From Komarekiella atlantica HA4396-MV6 (lineage in GTDB: Bacteria > Cyanobacteriota > Cyanobacteriia > Cyanobacteriales > Nostocaceae): a DNA stretch of 64,000 bases. Where the stretch lies: NCBI GenBank assembly GCA_019359395.1, contig JAHHHK010000013.1, forward strand, positions 62,001-126,000, in the 5' to 3' direction. Of this stretch, positions 1-9,525 are shown one piece after another. Both the position numbers and the translations under genes were made by a program. A model generated the notes under the pieces. That model worked only from the letters and a program-made list of their open reading frames with translations, searched no databases and was not told where the DNA came from. Positions within the stretch are counted from its first letter, which is position 1. Each line of letters begins with the position of its first letter.

Positions 1-47
1 CGCTGAATTACAGGCTATCTTGTAATCAATTTCAGATAAAACTGATT

Positions 48-1040
48 TTAGGGGTGTTTGACTAGATACTTAAATAAATCATCAAGAACTGCATTCATAG
101 CCAAAACATCAAAAGCGTACCAGTGGTCAGAATCTACCAGATAAACCCGATTTTGTTGAACCACCTTCAACTTTCGCCACAGTGGATCTTTTTGTAGTTT
201 TTCTAATGTTTCTCTACTAGCTTTTCCTCCTCTAGTGGAAAGGAATAAAACATCACCATCAATATCAAATAAATTTTCCTGAGAAATATTATCTTTTGTG
301 AAAAAATCACCCCTTTGTGAGGGTGGGCGTTGTAATCCAATATCATTTAAAACTGCACTAGTGGGATGTTTTTTTCCATAAGTGTAAATGCCATAAGTTT
401 GGTCTACAGTAGCAACTGATACTTGCATTTGCAGACGGCGATTCTCCTTTGGAGAGGCTACGCCAACGCCCAGTTCTTGTTGCAATTTTTCAATTCGTTG
501 CCAATATTTGTTTATTAACTGTTTACTTTCCTGTTCTTTATTTAGCAATTTAGCAGTATCTTCTAAGTTGTTTTGCCAAGGAAGAGGAGGCGCAGGAAGA
601 TTCAAGACAACAGTAGGCGCAATGTTAGATAATTGTTGATAAATATTTTTTAACCGCGTGTTCCCTAAAATTAAATCGGGTTTTAGTAGCAAAATCTTTT
701 CTAAATTTGGTTCAGCAAGAGTACCAATATATTCAGCTTCATTTGCTTTGTCTCCCAAATGTTCTGGGAAAGGTTCACCCGGAATCCATATAGTTGCAAT
801 TGGCTTAATACCTAATGCCAAGGTACTACAAAAAGTGCCCATCCACATTGTCACTACTCGCTGAGGATTGCGAGGAATGCAAGTTTTTCCCATCAAGTGT
901 TGCACAACTCGGCAATCTTCTTTGAGTTGTTTTGGGCTTGTAACACTATAGTTAATGTTTCTGCTACAAGCCGAAGTCAGTGTAAATGTCAAAACTCCTA
1001 ATAATAATAAGTTGATCAAACGATGCAAAGAAGCTCTCAT
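48..1040 (-). CDS. Iron-siderophore ABC transporter substrate-binding lipoprotein
   Basis: Periplasmic binding protein of the FecB/FhuD type that would hand a ferric siderophore to an inner-membrane ABC permease. The N-terminus is a lipoprotein signal: hydrophobic stretch at residues 8-22, then a lipobox LTSAC with Cys25. The body shows the family pattern PQRVVTM (about 59-65) and KILLLKPDLILGNT (about 115-128). It lies 10 bp downstream of the TonB-dependent receptor on the same strand, so they are probably cotranscribed. No permease or ATPase gene is visible, but the window begins just past the stop codon and they could lie beyond it. Residues 191-201 are encoded by a dispersed cyanobacterial repeat (see finding). 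The exact siderophore cannot be told. Confidence 0.88.
   Translation of the reverse strand: MRASLHRLINLLLLGVLTFTLTSACSRNINYSVTSPKQLKEDCRVVQHLMGKTCIPRNPQRVVTMWMGTFCSTLALGIKPIATIWIPGEPFPEHLGDKANEAEYIGTLAEPNLEKILLLKPDLILGNTRLKNIYQQLSNIAPTVVLNLPAPPLPWQNNLEDTAKLLNKEQESKQLINKYWQRIEKLQQELGVGVASPKENRRLQMQVSVATVDQTYGIYTYGKKHPTSAVLNDIGLQRPPSQRGDFFTKDNISQENLFDIDGDVLFLSTRGGKASRETLEKLQKDPLWRKLKVVQQNRVYLVDSDHWYAFDVLAMNAVLDDLFKYLVKHP
438..470. repeat. Dispersed palindromic repeat inside the siderophore-binding gene
   Basis: The stretch contains ctcctttggagaggctacgc, resembling the short repeat with a ctccaaaggag core and a gcgtagcc flank that I recall from Nostoc-type intergenic regions. Here it lies in frame within a coding sequence and encodes GVGVASPKENR, so it adds a loop without breaking the reading frame. 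Confidence 0.55.
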
Positions 1041-1050
1041 GAACTCACCC

Positions 1051-3687
1051 CTAAAACTCCCAGGAAATTGTTCCTTGTACAGTCAGTGGATCTCCTGGTA
1101 GAACACGATTTCGGTTTTGAGCCGAGACAAAATAATCAACATCAAACAAATTTTGGATATTGAGTGAAGCCCGGAAGTTGTTTCGTTTGTAAAATATAGC
1201 AGCATCCGTGCGTGTATAACCTGGCAACACAAATGTATTTCCTAACTCACCTTGGCGATCGCCATAGTAAAATACTCCTAGACCGAATCCCAATCCTTTC
1301 AAGTCGCCAGATTGAAGTTCATAAGTTGTCCATAGATTGAGCGCGTGTTTAGGTACATTATTCAATTGATTACCAACTGAAAAGTCATTGTCTTCTGTAA
1401 TTTCTGCATCGGTGAAAGCATAACCTGCAATAACATTCCATCCTGGGAAGATTTCACCAGAAATATCAAACTCAATCCCACGGCTTCGCTGCTCCCCAAC
1501 TAGAATGCTTCGGAAGGGATTATCAGAATCGGATGTTGGCAGGTTAGAACGAGTTAAGTCATAAAAGGCTAGTGTTGCAGCCAACCGCTCCGTAATATCA
1601 GCTTTGACACCAATTTCGTACTGTGTACCTCGCTCTGGTTCAGCCTCCGCAGGAGCGAATCCACTAGATGTTGAATAATTAAACGAACGACTATGGCTAG
1701 CATAGAGCGAGATTGGTTGAATGGGCTGGTAAACAATCCCAACACGGGGGCTAAAAGCCTCTGTTTGTTTAAAGTCATCTATTTGTTCAAGTGGTTCCTG
1801 ATATTTTTGATTGGCAATATCAAAACGTCCACCCAAAAGTAGCTTGAAGTTTTCTGCTAAGGTGATTTGATCTTGGAAGTAAAAACCTAATTGCTGCACT
1901 CTATCTTTGTTAATGAAGCGCTCAAAACTTTGATCTATTGGAGTACGCCCATACACAGGGTTAAAAATATCAAGGGGAGTGTAATTGAAATCACCAGCAC
2001 CTTGATTATCAGTATCCGTTCTCCTTAGATTAAATCCTGCTACTACCTGATGTTTGATACTACCCGTAGCAAAGTTACCAACAACGTAATTGTCTAAATT
2101 ATAGGTATTTGCATCATACTTAGTGCCAACCTCTTGTCCTCTGTTTAAGGTACGCCCGTCACTTTGCAATGCTAAAGGAAATACAGTATCGCGTCTTAGG
2201 CGAAACAAAGAAGCCCGGAAAACGCTTCTTGCTTGCCAGTTGTCACTAAAGCGATGTTCTAAATCATAGCCAATACGAAAGACTTCATTTGAAACCTGAT
2301 TAAAATCAGGCTCACTCACAAAACGGTTACGAGGAATCCTACCATTAGGGTTAGGCAAAACACTGCCCCTGGGGGGTACTCCAAAGTCATAGGTTCCCTC
2401 TGATAGAGCATATTCTGCTGCTAATGTCAACTTAGTTCTATCACCTAGTTGAAATGCCAAACTTGGTGCAACTAAATAATCTCGATGACCATAGAAATCA
2501 ATAAAGCTTTCTCTAGTTTGAGCAGAAGCATTCAGACGATACAGTACTGTTTTGCTGTCATTCAATGGCCCAGATAAATCAATCGCACCACGATAAAGAT
2601 TGTAGCTGCCAACTGACGCATCTACTGCGTAGAAAGGATCGGGCAATGGCTGCTTCGTAACCATGTTAACTTTGCCACTAAGTCCACCTTGACCAAACAG
2701 AACTGAAGCAGGGCCTTTGAGAACTTCAACACGCTCAATATTTGAGCCAAACCCTACCTCTGAAGTTGTAGGATCTGGTAAACCATTGATTAGAATATCA
2801 TTAGATGCATTGAATCCTCGAATGTTGATGACATTGAGAGGATCGCGAGGTGAGCGACCACCTAGCACAACACCAGGGGCATTTTTTAACACTTCTACTA
2901 GGCGAGTGGCTTGCTGGTCTTGGATAACCTGTTGGGGAATGACTTGAATTGATTGGGGAATATCTCGCAATGGTGTATCTGTTCGCGTCGCTGTGGTTGC
3001 ATTTGGTACGCGATAGCCGTCTTGCTCACCCGTCACCACCAATTCAATCGGCTCATCACTTTCTGCTGAAGGTGTCTCTGGTTGAGTTTCACTTGTTGGC
3101 TGTTGTGGCTGCTGCGCGGAAGTTACAGCACCAGCAAAAGAGAAGATTAGACCCTCATCACCGTCAAATAGCTCAACTGTTGGCAATCCTGCTTCACCCG
3201 TTACTGTCACCCGGATAGTATTGGCATCTAGATTTGTAACTGTTATTTCAGTAATACCCTCAACAGGCTTTTGAGAACGGAATGTGAAAGCATCACCAGT
3301 TGGCAGACGTAATTGGGCTTTAGGAATATCAGCGATAAAGTTATTTCCCTGACTGCGATTTGTGATTTGCAGCTGTTCTCCTTGAGTGGTTTGTAGAATC
3401 ACCTCCACACCTTTATCGGTGGGATTAGCCTGCACTCTCGTCACTTGCGTAACATCCTCTTGAGAAGGGTTCGTTGGTAGTGACGACTGGGAAAGCAAAC
3501 CTTTTATATTAGTGGCTGGAAATTTAACCTCACTTAATTGAGGAATATGTGTGGTTAATTTTTTGTTATCTGATTCAACTTGAGCTACAACAGGCTGACT
3601 AACCGCATTGAGAATATATCCTATCAAACTGGGTAGCAGCCATAAATTTTGTTTGTGCAGAAATATCCAACCTTTCATCTTGCTCAT
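1051..3687 (-). CDS. TonB-dependent siderophore receptor with N-terminal AMIN domain
   Basis: Outer-membrane gated channel for ferric siderophores. From the chosen start (878 aa) there is a signal-like hydrophobic segment ending near PVVAQ, an AMIN domain (roughly residues 80-185) as in many cyanobacterial receptors, a plug domain (DIPQSIQVIPQQVI, then LKNAPGVV and ERVEVLKGPASVLFG), and a 22-strand-type barrel with many aromatic-ended strands, finishing in SWEF with the C-terminal Phe expected of outer-membrane proteins. The start at 3687 (MSKMKG) gives a plausible signal peptide; 3678 is equally possible, and an upstream ATG at 3750 would add an unlikely polar leader. It sits 70-130 bp downstream of the AraC regulator gene and 10 bp before the binding lipoprotein gene, all on one strand. 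Confidence 0.93.
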   Translation of the reverse strand: MSKMKGWIFLHKQNLWLLPSLIGYILNAVSQPVVAQVESDNKKLTTHIPQLSEVKFPATNIKGLLSQSSLPTNPSQEDVTQVTRVQANPTDKGVEVILQTTQGEQLQITNRSQGNNFIADIPKAQLRLPTGDAFTFRSQKPVEGITEITVTNLDANTIRVTVTGEAGLPTVELFDGDEGLIFSFAGAVTSAQQPQQPTSETQPETPSAESDEPIELVVTGEQDGYRVPNATTATRTDTPLRDIPQSIQVIPQQVIQDQQATRLVEVLKNAPGVVLGGRSPRDPLNVINIRGFNASNDILINGLPDPTTSEVGFGSNIERVEVLKGPASVLFGQGGLSGKVNMVTKQPLPDPFYAVDASVGSYNLYRGAIDLSGPLNDSKTVLYRLNASAQTRESFIDFYGHRDYLVAPSLAFQLGDRTKLTLAAEYALSEGTYDFGVPPRGSVLPNPNGRIPRNRFVSEPDFNQVSNEVFRIGYDLEHRFSDNWQARSVFRASLFRLRRDTVFPLALQSDGRTLNRGQEVGTKYDANTYNLDNYVVGNFATGSIKHQVVAGFNLRRTDTDNQGAGDFNYTPLDIFNPVYGRTPIDQSFERFINKDRVQQLGFYFQDQITLAENFKLLLGGRFDIANQKYQEPLEQIDDFKQTEAFSPRVGIVYQPIQPISLYASHSRSFNYSTSSGFAPAEAEPERGTQYEIGVKADITERLAATLAFYDLTRSNLPTSDSDNPFRSILVGEQRSRGIEFDISGEIFPGWNVIAGYAFTDAEITEDNDFSVGNQLNNVPKHALNLWTTYELQSGDLKGLGFGLGVFYYGDRQGELGNTFVLPGYTRTDAAIFYKRNNFRASLNIQNLFDVDYFVSAQNRNRVLPGDPLTVQGTISWEF

Positions 3688-3720
3688 CACACCACGCTTA
3701 CTGAAATTTAAATAAAAATC

Positions 3721-3752
3721 TGACTTATTGCATATAGTTATTAATTGCAATA
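3721..3752 (-). promoter_or_regulatory. Inverted repeat in receptor leader region
   Basis: On the minus strand ttattgca and tgcaataa form a perfect 8-bp inverted repeat around an AT-rich spacer, about 40-60 bases upstream of the chosen receptor start. It could be a Fur-type or other operator. No factor can be assigned from sequence alone. Confidence 0.3.
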
Positions 3753-3791
3753 AGGCATAGTGTAGAGAAACACTAGGGTTGGAGTCTATTC

Positions 3792-3823
3792 CAAAACGGC
3801 ATTACAGTCGCAAAACGGCATTA
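3792..3823 (-). promoter_or_regulatory. Direct-repeat operator candidate between araC-type gene and receptor
   Basis: A 13-base unit, caaaacggcatta, occurs twice (3792-3804 and 3811-3823), 19 bases apart start to start, close to two helical turns. AraC-family proteins commonly bind tandem direct repeats of this kind upstream of their targets. The second copy overlaps the stop codon of the regulator gene. It is the natural candidate binding site by which the regulator activates the receptor operon. Confidence 0.55.
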
Positions 3824-4819
3824 TGAAGCTAAAATATTTATCTTTCCTGACAAACATTCTCTGGGCGTAATGCCAAATTTTCTTTTAAAGGCAGCAGCAA
3901 AGTGTCCTTGCTGAGAATAACCGCTCAAATTGGCAACTTCCGCAACACTCAGCTTACCCTCTCGCAAAAGTTGCTCTGCTTGCTCCATGCGTATATTGGA
4001 GAGATAGCCAAACACCGTTGTGCCAAACATTTCCTTAAATCCGCGCCGGAGAGTGCGATCGCTCACCCCGACAATCTGCGACAATTCCAGCAATGACGGC
4101 GGATTCTCCAAATGGGAGAGCAAAATTTCCCTAGCGCGATGAATCCGGGCGATGGTTTCTGTTTTCAATCGTGGTGATGGTTCTAATCCATCCTGGGCAG
4201 ATAAGATGGGAGCTAACTGCAACGCCATTAGTTCCAGCACCTTCGCTTGTAAATACATCCGCCTCGTCATTCCTTTGTAGGGACAGTTGAGAATTTGTTG
4301 CGTTATTCCCACAATAGCAGTTGTAGTTTCTGGGTAAAGCAAAGTCTGCCAATCATCATCTTTCGCTAATAGACGCAACTGTTGGGAAATTTCTCCTTTT
4401 TCGTCAGGAAAAAAAGTTGCTAATAAGTCCGCAGGCATACTAATATCGATACCCACATATCGAGTTTTGATTGCCTTCGTCGTCATTTGGCGTTGAACAC
4501 CACTACCCGAAATACACGTGTATCCTTCTCCCAACTGCCCCCCGTATTCATCTGTGACTTTGCCTAAAAGGTAGACGCAGAATTGCAGTGGGTGATCCCA
4601 TTCAGGTATTTTACATAGAACATCATCGTGATATTCATAGTCCAAAATCATCACCCAGAGTTCTGGATACACCTCAATATCCCGCACATAACCTTTACCC
4701 AATCGCTTGGGCATTTCACGGACAATTTCAAATGGCTCTTGTTCCAGTTGTTGTGAGCTGTTGCAATTAGCTTCTGTCCACAGTTCCCAATCCTCTTGCA
4801 TCGTCAAGGTAATCGTCAT
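3821..4819 (-). CDS. AraC-family transcriptional regulator (PchR-type)
   Basis: DNA-binding regulator of 332 aa with an N-terminal sensor region and two C-terminal helix-turn-helix motifs (residues about 225-325: SLLELSQIVGVSDRTLRRGF and LSVAEVANLSGYSQQGHF followed by KFGITPREC). This size and order match the PchR group, which senses siderophores and activates TonB-receptor genes; the next gene downstream is such a receptor. Start ATG at 4819; an in-frame ATG at 4801 is an alternative. The 13-bp direct repeat at its 3' end is a candidate target site. Confidence 0.88.
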   Translation of the reverse strand: MTITLTMQEDWELWTEANCNSSQQLEQEPFEIVREMPKRLGKGYVRDIEVYPELWVMILDYEYHDDVLCKIPEWDHPLQFCVYLLGKVTDEYGGQLGEGYTCISGSGVQRQMTTKAIKTRYVGIDISMPADLLATFFPDEKGEISQQLRLLAKDDDWQTLLYPETTTAIVGITQQILNCPYKGMTRRMYLQAKVLELMALQLAPILSAQDGLEPSPRLKTETIARIHRAREILLSHLENPPSLLELSQIVGVSDRTLRRGFKEMFGTTVFGYLSNIRMEQAEQLLREGKLSVAEVANLSGYSQQGHFAAAFKRKFGITPRECLSGKINILAS

Positions 4820-4834
4820 AACTGATGTTGATTA

Positions 4835-4860
4835 ATGAGATTTATTTCTAATAATCTCAT
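4835..4860. promoter_or_regulatory. Inverted repeat upstream of the AraC-type gene
   Basis: Arms atgagatt (4835-4842) and aatctcat (4853-4860) form a perfect 8-bp inverted repeat with a 10-base AT-rich centre, 16 bases before the regulator start. Position and AT-rich dyad fit an operator, possibly for Fur, but the spacing is longer than the classical Fur box. Confidence 0.35.
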
Positions 4861-4903
4861 AAATGACGATCGCGCCTGCAATACTTCAATTCAAGACTTC
4901 TGA

Positions 4904-6670
4904 TTACATCCTCTCCAGTACTTGAATTCCCAGCAAAGAGAGTCCTAGCTTTAGGGTTCTAGCTGTCAAATCACACAAAACTAAGCGGGATGTCCGTAGT
5001 GGTTCTTCCGCATCTAGCACGCGAACCCCCTGATTGCGGTCATAAAACTGATTAAACTTTTTACTCAGTTCGTACAAATACTCACATAGTCGATTGGGTA
5101 GCAAATCTTGCTCTACAATACTAATAACTTCATCTAGCTGAAGTAGATACTTTGCTAAGGCTAATTCTGTTTCATGCTGCAATATGACTTTGGCATTTTC
5201 TTGCAACTCTTTAAAGTTAATACCACCTTTGCGGCTAATACCTTGAATTCGCGCGTAAGCATACAGCATATAAGGTGCAGTATTGCCTTTAAGATCTAGC
5301 ATTTTGTCGTAGCTGAAAATGTAGTTACTGGTGCGATTTTGGCTTAAGTCTGCATATTTAACCGCACTGATCCCAACTACCTCAGCAACTTTATGAATGA
5401 ATTCTTCAGTTTCTTCGCGTTCTTCTTGTTTTAATCTGATTTCTAAGTCTGCATGAGCACGAGCGATCGCTTCATCTAACAAATCTCGTAACCGCACCGT
5501 ATCCCCGGAACGAGTCTTGAATTTTTTGCCATCTTCTCCTAAGACTAAACCAAAAGAAACATGAACTAGTTCCACATCATTAGGAATCCATCCGGCTTTG
5601 CGCGCTACTTGGAAGAACTGGGTAAAGTGATTAGCTTGTCCAGCATCAGTTACATAAATTATGCGCTTTGCTTCATCTTGTTGAATTCGGTATCGTAAAG
5701 ATGCCAAATCAGTTGTGGCGTAGTTGTAGCCACCATCAGATTTTTGCACAATCAAAGGCAGAGGCTCACCTTCTCTATTCGTAAAACCTTCCAAGAAAAC
5801 ACACTTTGCTCCTTGGTTTTCTACTAATAACCCGGATTTTTCTAAATCTTCTACAATTCCTGGTAATAAACGGTTATAAAAAGATTCCCCGCGTTCAATT
5901 ACTTGGATATTCAGCAAGTCATAAATTACTTGAAACTCCCGCCGCGACTGTTCGCACAGTAATTTCCAAGCATGAAGTGTATCTTCTGCACCTGCTTGTA
6001 ATCTTACGACCTCTTGCCGTGCCGTCTCTTGAAAAGCTGGATCTGTATCAAACCGCTGTTTGGCTTGGCGATAAAAGCTGACTAAATCCCCAATATCTAA
6101 AGCGTCAGCGGTGGTAAGAGCCTCTGGGTAAACTTCCCGCAGGTAGGCAATTAACATCCCGAACTGAGTACCCCAATCACCCACGTGATTTAATCGTAGG
6201 ACATCGTGTCCTTGAAATTCTAGAATGCGGGCGATGGAATCACCAATAATCGTGGAACGCAAGTGTCCGACGTGCATTTCTTTAGCAATATTCGGACTAG
6301 AAAAATCTACAATTTCCCGCTTTGGCGTTTTCGCCGCCGGAACTCCTAGCCTAGAGTCTGCTTGAATAGTTTTCAGTTGTGCTTCTAGGTATGTTGTTTT
6401 GAGTTTCAGATTGATAAATCCTGGCCCAGCGATTTCTGGCGGTTCGCAGATTTCTGATAGATCTAGTTTCTCAACGATCGCCCCTGCGATCGCCCTTGGT
6501 TGCTTTCCTAACTTTTTACTCAGGGATAAAGCCACATTCGCTTGATAATCACCAAATTGAGGATTGCTAGCAGGAACCAAAATCGGATCTACTCCAGCGA
6601 AGTCAGCGCCAAAAGCAGCCGCCAAAGCCTGTTTAAATTTAAGTTTTAGTTGTTCTTGTGTAGCGTTCAT
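4904..6670 (-). CDS. argS: Arginyl-tRNA synthetase
   Basis: Class I aminoacyl-tRNA synthetase charging tRNA-Arg in the cytoplasm. The 588 aa length is normal for bacterial ArgS. Visible features: N-terminal additional domain, HIGH signature as HVGH at residues 133-136 after SSPNIAKEM, a degenerate KMSKS region (GKKFKTRSG) and the C-terminal anticodon-binding domain with [20 protein letters not shown] just before it. The next upstream gene is divergent, so it is probably a single transcription unit. Confidence 0.97.
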   Translation of the reverse strand: MNATQEQLKLKFKQALAAAFGADFAGVDPILVPASNPQFGDYQANVALSLSKKLGKQPRAIAGAIVEKLDLSEICEPPEIAGPGFINLKLKTTYLEAQLKTIQADSRLGVPAAKTPKREIVDFSSPNIAKEMHVGHLRSTIIGDSIARILEFQGHDVLRLNHVGDWGTQFGMLIAYLREVYPEALTTADALDIGDLVSFYRQAKQRFDTDPAFQETARQEVVRLQAGAEDTLHAWKLLCEQSRREFQVIYDLLNIQVIERGESFYNRLLPGIVEDLEKSGLLVENQGAKCVFLEGFTNREGEPLPLIVQKSDGGYNYATTDLASLRYRIQQDEAKRIIYVTDAGQANHFTQFFQVARKAGWIPNDVELVHVSFGLVLGEDGKKFKTRSGDTVRLRDLLDEAIARAHADLEIRLKQEEREETEEFIHKVAEVVGISAVKYADLSQNRTSNYIFSYDKMLDLKGNTAPYMLYAYARIQGISRKGGINFKELQENAKVILQHETELALAKYLLQLDEVISIVEQDLLPNRLCEYLYELSKKFNQFYDRNQGVRVLDAEEPLRTSRLVLCDLTARTLKLGLSLLGIQVLERM

Positions 6671-6944
6671 ATATAAATTTTATCTGCCAGAGGGATAATG
6701 TAGTCCTTGATAGTTGGGTGTTCTGAAAAGCCTGATTATTTCACTCTAGAGTATCAAGGGATTTTAACAACTGCTTTGACAAGGGGGATTATCATTAATA
6801 GCAGTTTATTTGCTCCTTAGTAGAGACATTGAGCGCCGCCAACACCTCACCAGGAATTCCATGTAAATACGAAAAGTTAAAAAAACAGCTTTCGCTATAA
6901 AAAGCAAACTACCCTGGATTTTAGGGCTGTCAAGAGGTGTTGTT

Positions 6945-8201
6945 ATGACTACCCATGTACCCGCAAATCCTTCTCAAGAATCAAGCGTTAACCCTGCCCA
7001 TGACATTGTAGACGTAGAAACTACAGATTGTTGCGTCGTTGGTGGGGGGCCAGCAGGAGCAGTTTTATCCTTGCTATTAGCGCGTCAAGGTATTTCGGTG
7101 ATGCTGCTAGAAACTCACAAAGACTTTGATCGTGACTTTCGGGGTGACACAATTCACTCATCGGTGATGGAAATTATGGAGGAAATGGGCTTAAGCGATC
7201 GCTTGCTACAACTACCCCATGCCAAGATGCACCGCATTCGGGTTCAGACTCCTCAAGATACTGTTACATTAGCAGATTTTAGTCACCTGAAAACGCGCTA
7301 TCCATACATTACGATGCTTCCCCAGGTAAAATTCCTGGAATTTATTACTCAAGAAGCACAAAAATATCCAAATTTTCGGTTAGTGATGGGTGCGAATGTG
7401 CAGGAACTAGTTACAGAAAATGGTGTGGCTCAAGGTGTCCGCTATCGGGGAGGGGGAGGTTGGCACGAAGTACGTGCGCTACTGACAGTTGGTGCAGATG
7501 GACGCCACTCCCGTTTAAAGCAACTGGGTGGTTTTGAGTCAATTGAAACTTCACCACCGATGGATGTTCTGTGGTTCCGCCTACCCCGAAAGCCAGAAGA
7601 CCCAGAGGGGGGAGTGGGGCGCTTTGCTCAAGGTCACATTGTGGCAATGCTTAATCGTGGCGACGAGTGGCAACTTGCCTATGTTATCCCCAAAGGTGGT
7701 TATCAAAAATTGCGTGCTGCTGGTTTGGAGGAATTAAAAAAATCTGTTGTCGAAGTTGTACCAGAATTCAATGAACGCATCCAAAATTTACAAGATTGGT
7801 CACAGGTAGCTTTTCTTTCTGTGGAGTCCAGTCGCGTCAAGCGTTGGTATCTTTCAGGACTACTACTTATCGGTGATGCTGCTCATGTAATGTCTCCCGT
7901 AGGTGGAGTGGGCATTAACTACGCGATTCAAGATGCTGTAGTCGCAGCAAATGTACTCAGCAAACCACTCAAGAACCGACAAGTAGAACTCAGTGATTTA
8001 GCAAAAGTGCAACGTCAACGCGAATTGCCCACACGGATCATTCAAGCATTTCAAACCTTTGTCCAGAAGCAGATATTCGCCCCGATTCTCAACTCAAATC
8101 GCAGCTTCCAGCCACCGATTTTGTTGCGCTTGCCCATCTTGCGTGACCTACCCGCGCGGTTGATTGCCTTGGGTATTTTTCCAGTTCATGTCCAAACTTA
8201 A
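6945..8201 (+). CDS. FAD-dependent monooxygenase/oxidoreductase (PHBH fold)
   Basis: Flavoprotein of 418 aa. Dinucleotide-binding motif VVGGGPAGA at residues 31-39 binds the FAD ADP moiety, and the second FAD motif LLIGDAAHVMSPVGGVGINY (near residue 305) is typical of the UbiH/p-hydroxybenzoate hydroxylase group. Substrate unknown; quinone or aromatic hydroxylation is the usual chemistry. The ATG at 6945 follows an AGAGG ribosome-binding site. No pathway partner is adjacent. Confidence 0.85.
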   Translation: MTTHVPANPSQESSVNPAHDIVDVETTDCCVVGGGPAGAVLSLLLARQGISVMLLETHKDFDRDFRGDTIHSSVMEIMEEMGLSDRLLQLPHAKMHRIRVQTPQDTVTLADFSHLKTRYPYITMLPQVKFLEFITQEAQKYPNFRLVMGANVQELVTENGVAQGVRYRGGGGWHEVRALLTVGADGRHSRLKQLGGFESIETSPPMDVLWFRLPRKPEDPEGGVGRFAQGHIVAMLNRGDEWQLAYVIPKGGYQKLRAAGLEELKKSVVEVVPEFNERIQNLQDWSQVAFLSVESSRVKRWYLSGLLLIGDAAHVMSPVGGVGINYAIQDAVVAANVLSKPLKNRQVELSDLAKVQRQRELPTRIIQAFQTFVQKQIFAPILNSNRSFQPPILLRLPILRDLPARLIALGIFPVHVQT

Positions 8202-8452
8202 CTTAATATCGAGTATTTTTTCTGTCTAACAGTGGTACAATTATACTAGTTCGTGCAGAATTCAATGCTCATCTTAGTCAAGCGAAGGTAGAGAGCAGTA
8301 TCTTAAATGCTGTTCAAAGCGATCGCTTGGCTTTTATGCTAGAACTAACTCTAATAAAGAGTTCATATAGAAAATTGATTGCGGAAATATTAAAACCCCC
8401 TCTTTATCACATTTTTTTTACTCAGCACTTTTGACAGTCAGGAGGAATTTTA

Positions 8453-9019
8453 ATGAACAGTTGTGTTTTGATGGCGGAAATTATTCAAGAACCGCAACTT
8501 CGCTATACAGCGGATAACTTGGGAGTCACGGAGATGCTGGTGCAGTTTCCGAATTCTCAGCGCACAGAAGACCAACTAGCCACTCTAAAAGTTGTCGGCT
8601 GGGGAAATTTAGCAATAGAAATACAGCAAAATTACCACCAAGGCGATCGCGTTATCCTAGTAGGACGTTTAAGTATGAATACTATTGATCGTCCAGAAGG
8701 TTTTAAAGAAAAACGCGCTGAATTGACAGTGCAACAAATTCAATCTGTAGGTGGTAGTTTCAGTACTGATCCATCGTCCTCAGCAAGCATAACTCCATCC
8801 TTTACAGATTCCCCACGGCAAACATCCTCAGAAGTGTCCTCTCCAGCCGCAGTTCCCAGTTATGAGTCACCACGTCCTATTGCTACTCCAGCTACAAGTA
8901 CTGTTGGCGTCGCCCAAGTAACAAAGTCAGAACCCATATCCCAGCCCACAAATTACGAGCGAACCACCTATCAACCAGAGAAGGAGGAAGACCCTAATCA
9001 GGACGATATTCCGTTTTAA
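8453..9019 (+). CDS. Single-stranded DNA-binding protein (SSB-type)
   Basis: 188 aa: an N-terminal OB fold (about residues 1-103, with LVGRLSMNT as strand 4) followed by a Ser/Pro/Thr-rich linker and the acidic tip QDDIPF, the conserved SSB tail that recruits replication and repair partners. The OB region is divergent from canonical SSB (it begins MNSCVLMAEI), so it is probably the cyanobacterial paralogue rather than the sole replicative SSB. A strong AGGAGG precedes the ATG and an intrinsic terminator follows at 9094. Confidence 0.8.
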   Translation: MNSCVLMAEIIQEPQLRYTADNLGVTEMLVQFPNSQRTEDQLATLKVVGWGNLAIEIQQNYHQGDRVILVGRLSMNTIDRPEGFKEKRAELTVQQIQSVGGSFSTDPSSSASITPSFTDSPRQTSSEVSSPAAVPSYESPRPIATPATSTVGVAQVTKSEPISQPTNYERTTYQPEKEEDPNQDDIPF

Positions 9020-9093
9020 AGTTTGTAGTCTAGCATGTATTCAATTTGTTAACCATACTTAGCTGAAAGCATTACAATTAGACAATTTTCACA

Positions 9094-9126
9094 AATAGCT
9101 ATCCTTTGGGATATGCTATTTTTTTT
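9094..9126 (+). terminator. Intrinsic terminator downstream of the ssb-like gene
   Basis: The hairpin aatagctatcc / ggatatgctatt (11-bp stem with a one-base bulge, 3-4 base loop) is followed by a run of T, the standard Rho-independent layout, about 75 bases after the ssb-like stop codon. Confidence 0.75.
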
Positions 9127-9243
9127 CATTGAAACTGTCCTAACTTTTGCACTTTGATTTCAGTATTATTTCCTCACCAATTCTCTATCTTCTCATTTCA
9201 GCTACAATCAAAACTACTCATCAATTAATTTTCTGGCACCACC

Positions 9244-9522
9244 ATGACCATTTCTCTGCCAGCGAAACTCAATAGCCTTCCACCAACACTACCCATTGAG
9301 GGCGCAGTTCGGATTGATTTAGAGGAAGGTATTCCAGTTTTTCGAGCATCCAGCGCTGTTCAAAATCGCATTGAAGAACTATTAGCGAAACAGCAAAATA
9401 CTCCATTAAGTCCAGAAGAAGAAGAAGAACTTGATTGTTATGAAGAAATTGATGATTACCTGAGCTTTGTAAATCGCACAATTCGTAATGTGTCTCTTGC
9501 TCCAACTCAGCAAACACTATAA
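9244..9522 (+). CDS. Small acidic protein paired with an HNH nuclease
   Basis: 92 aa, function not recognised. It is soluble and very acidic in the second half (SPEEEEELDCYEEIDDYLS) with a predicted helical IEELLAKQQNTPLS segment that recalls antitoxin-like proteins. It ends 3 bases before the GTG start of the HNH nuclease gene, so the two are almost certainly cotranscribed and possibly translationally coupled. The pairing suggests an immunity or antitoxin-like role, but this is inference from context only. Confidence 0.65.
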   Translation: MTISLPAKLNSLPPTLPIEGAVRIDLEEGIPVFRASSAVQNRIEELLAKQQNTPLSPEEEEELDCYEEIDDYLSFVNRTIRNVSLAPTQQTL

Positions 9523-9525
9523 ATT

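Noticed and set aside
2717-3218. Plus-strand frames opposite the TonB receptor gene
   Set aside because: Shadow frames of a strongly recognised gene; no ribosome-binding site or family.
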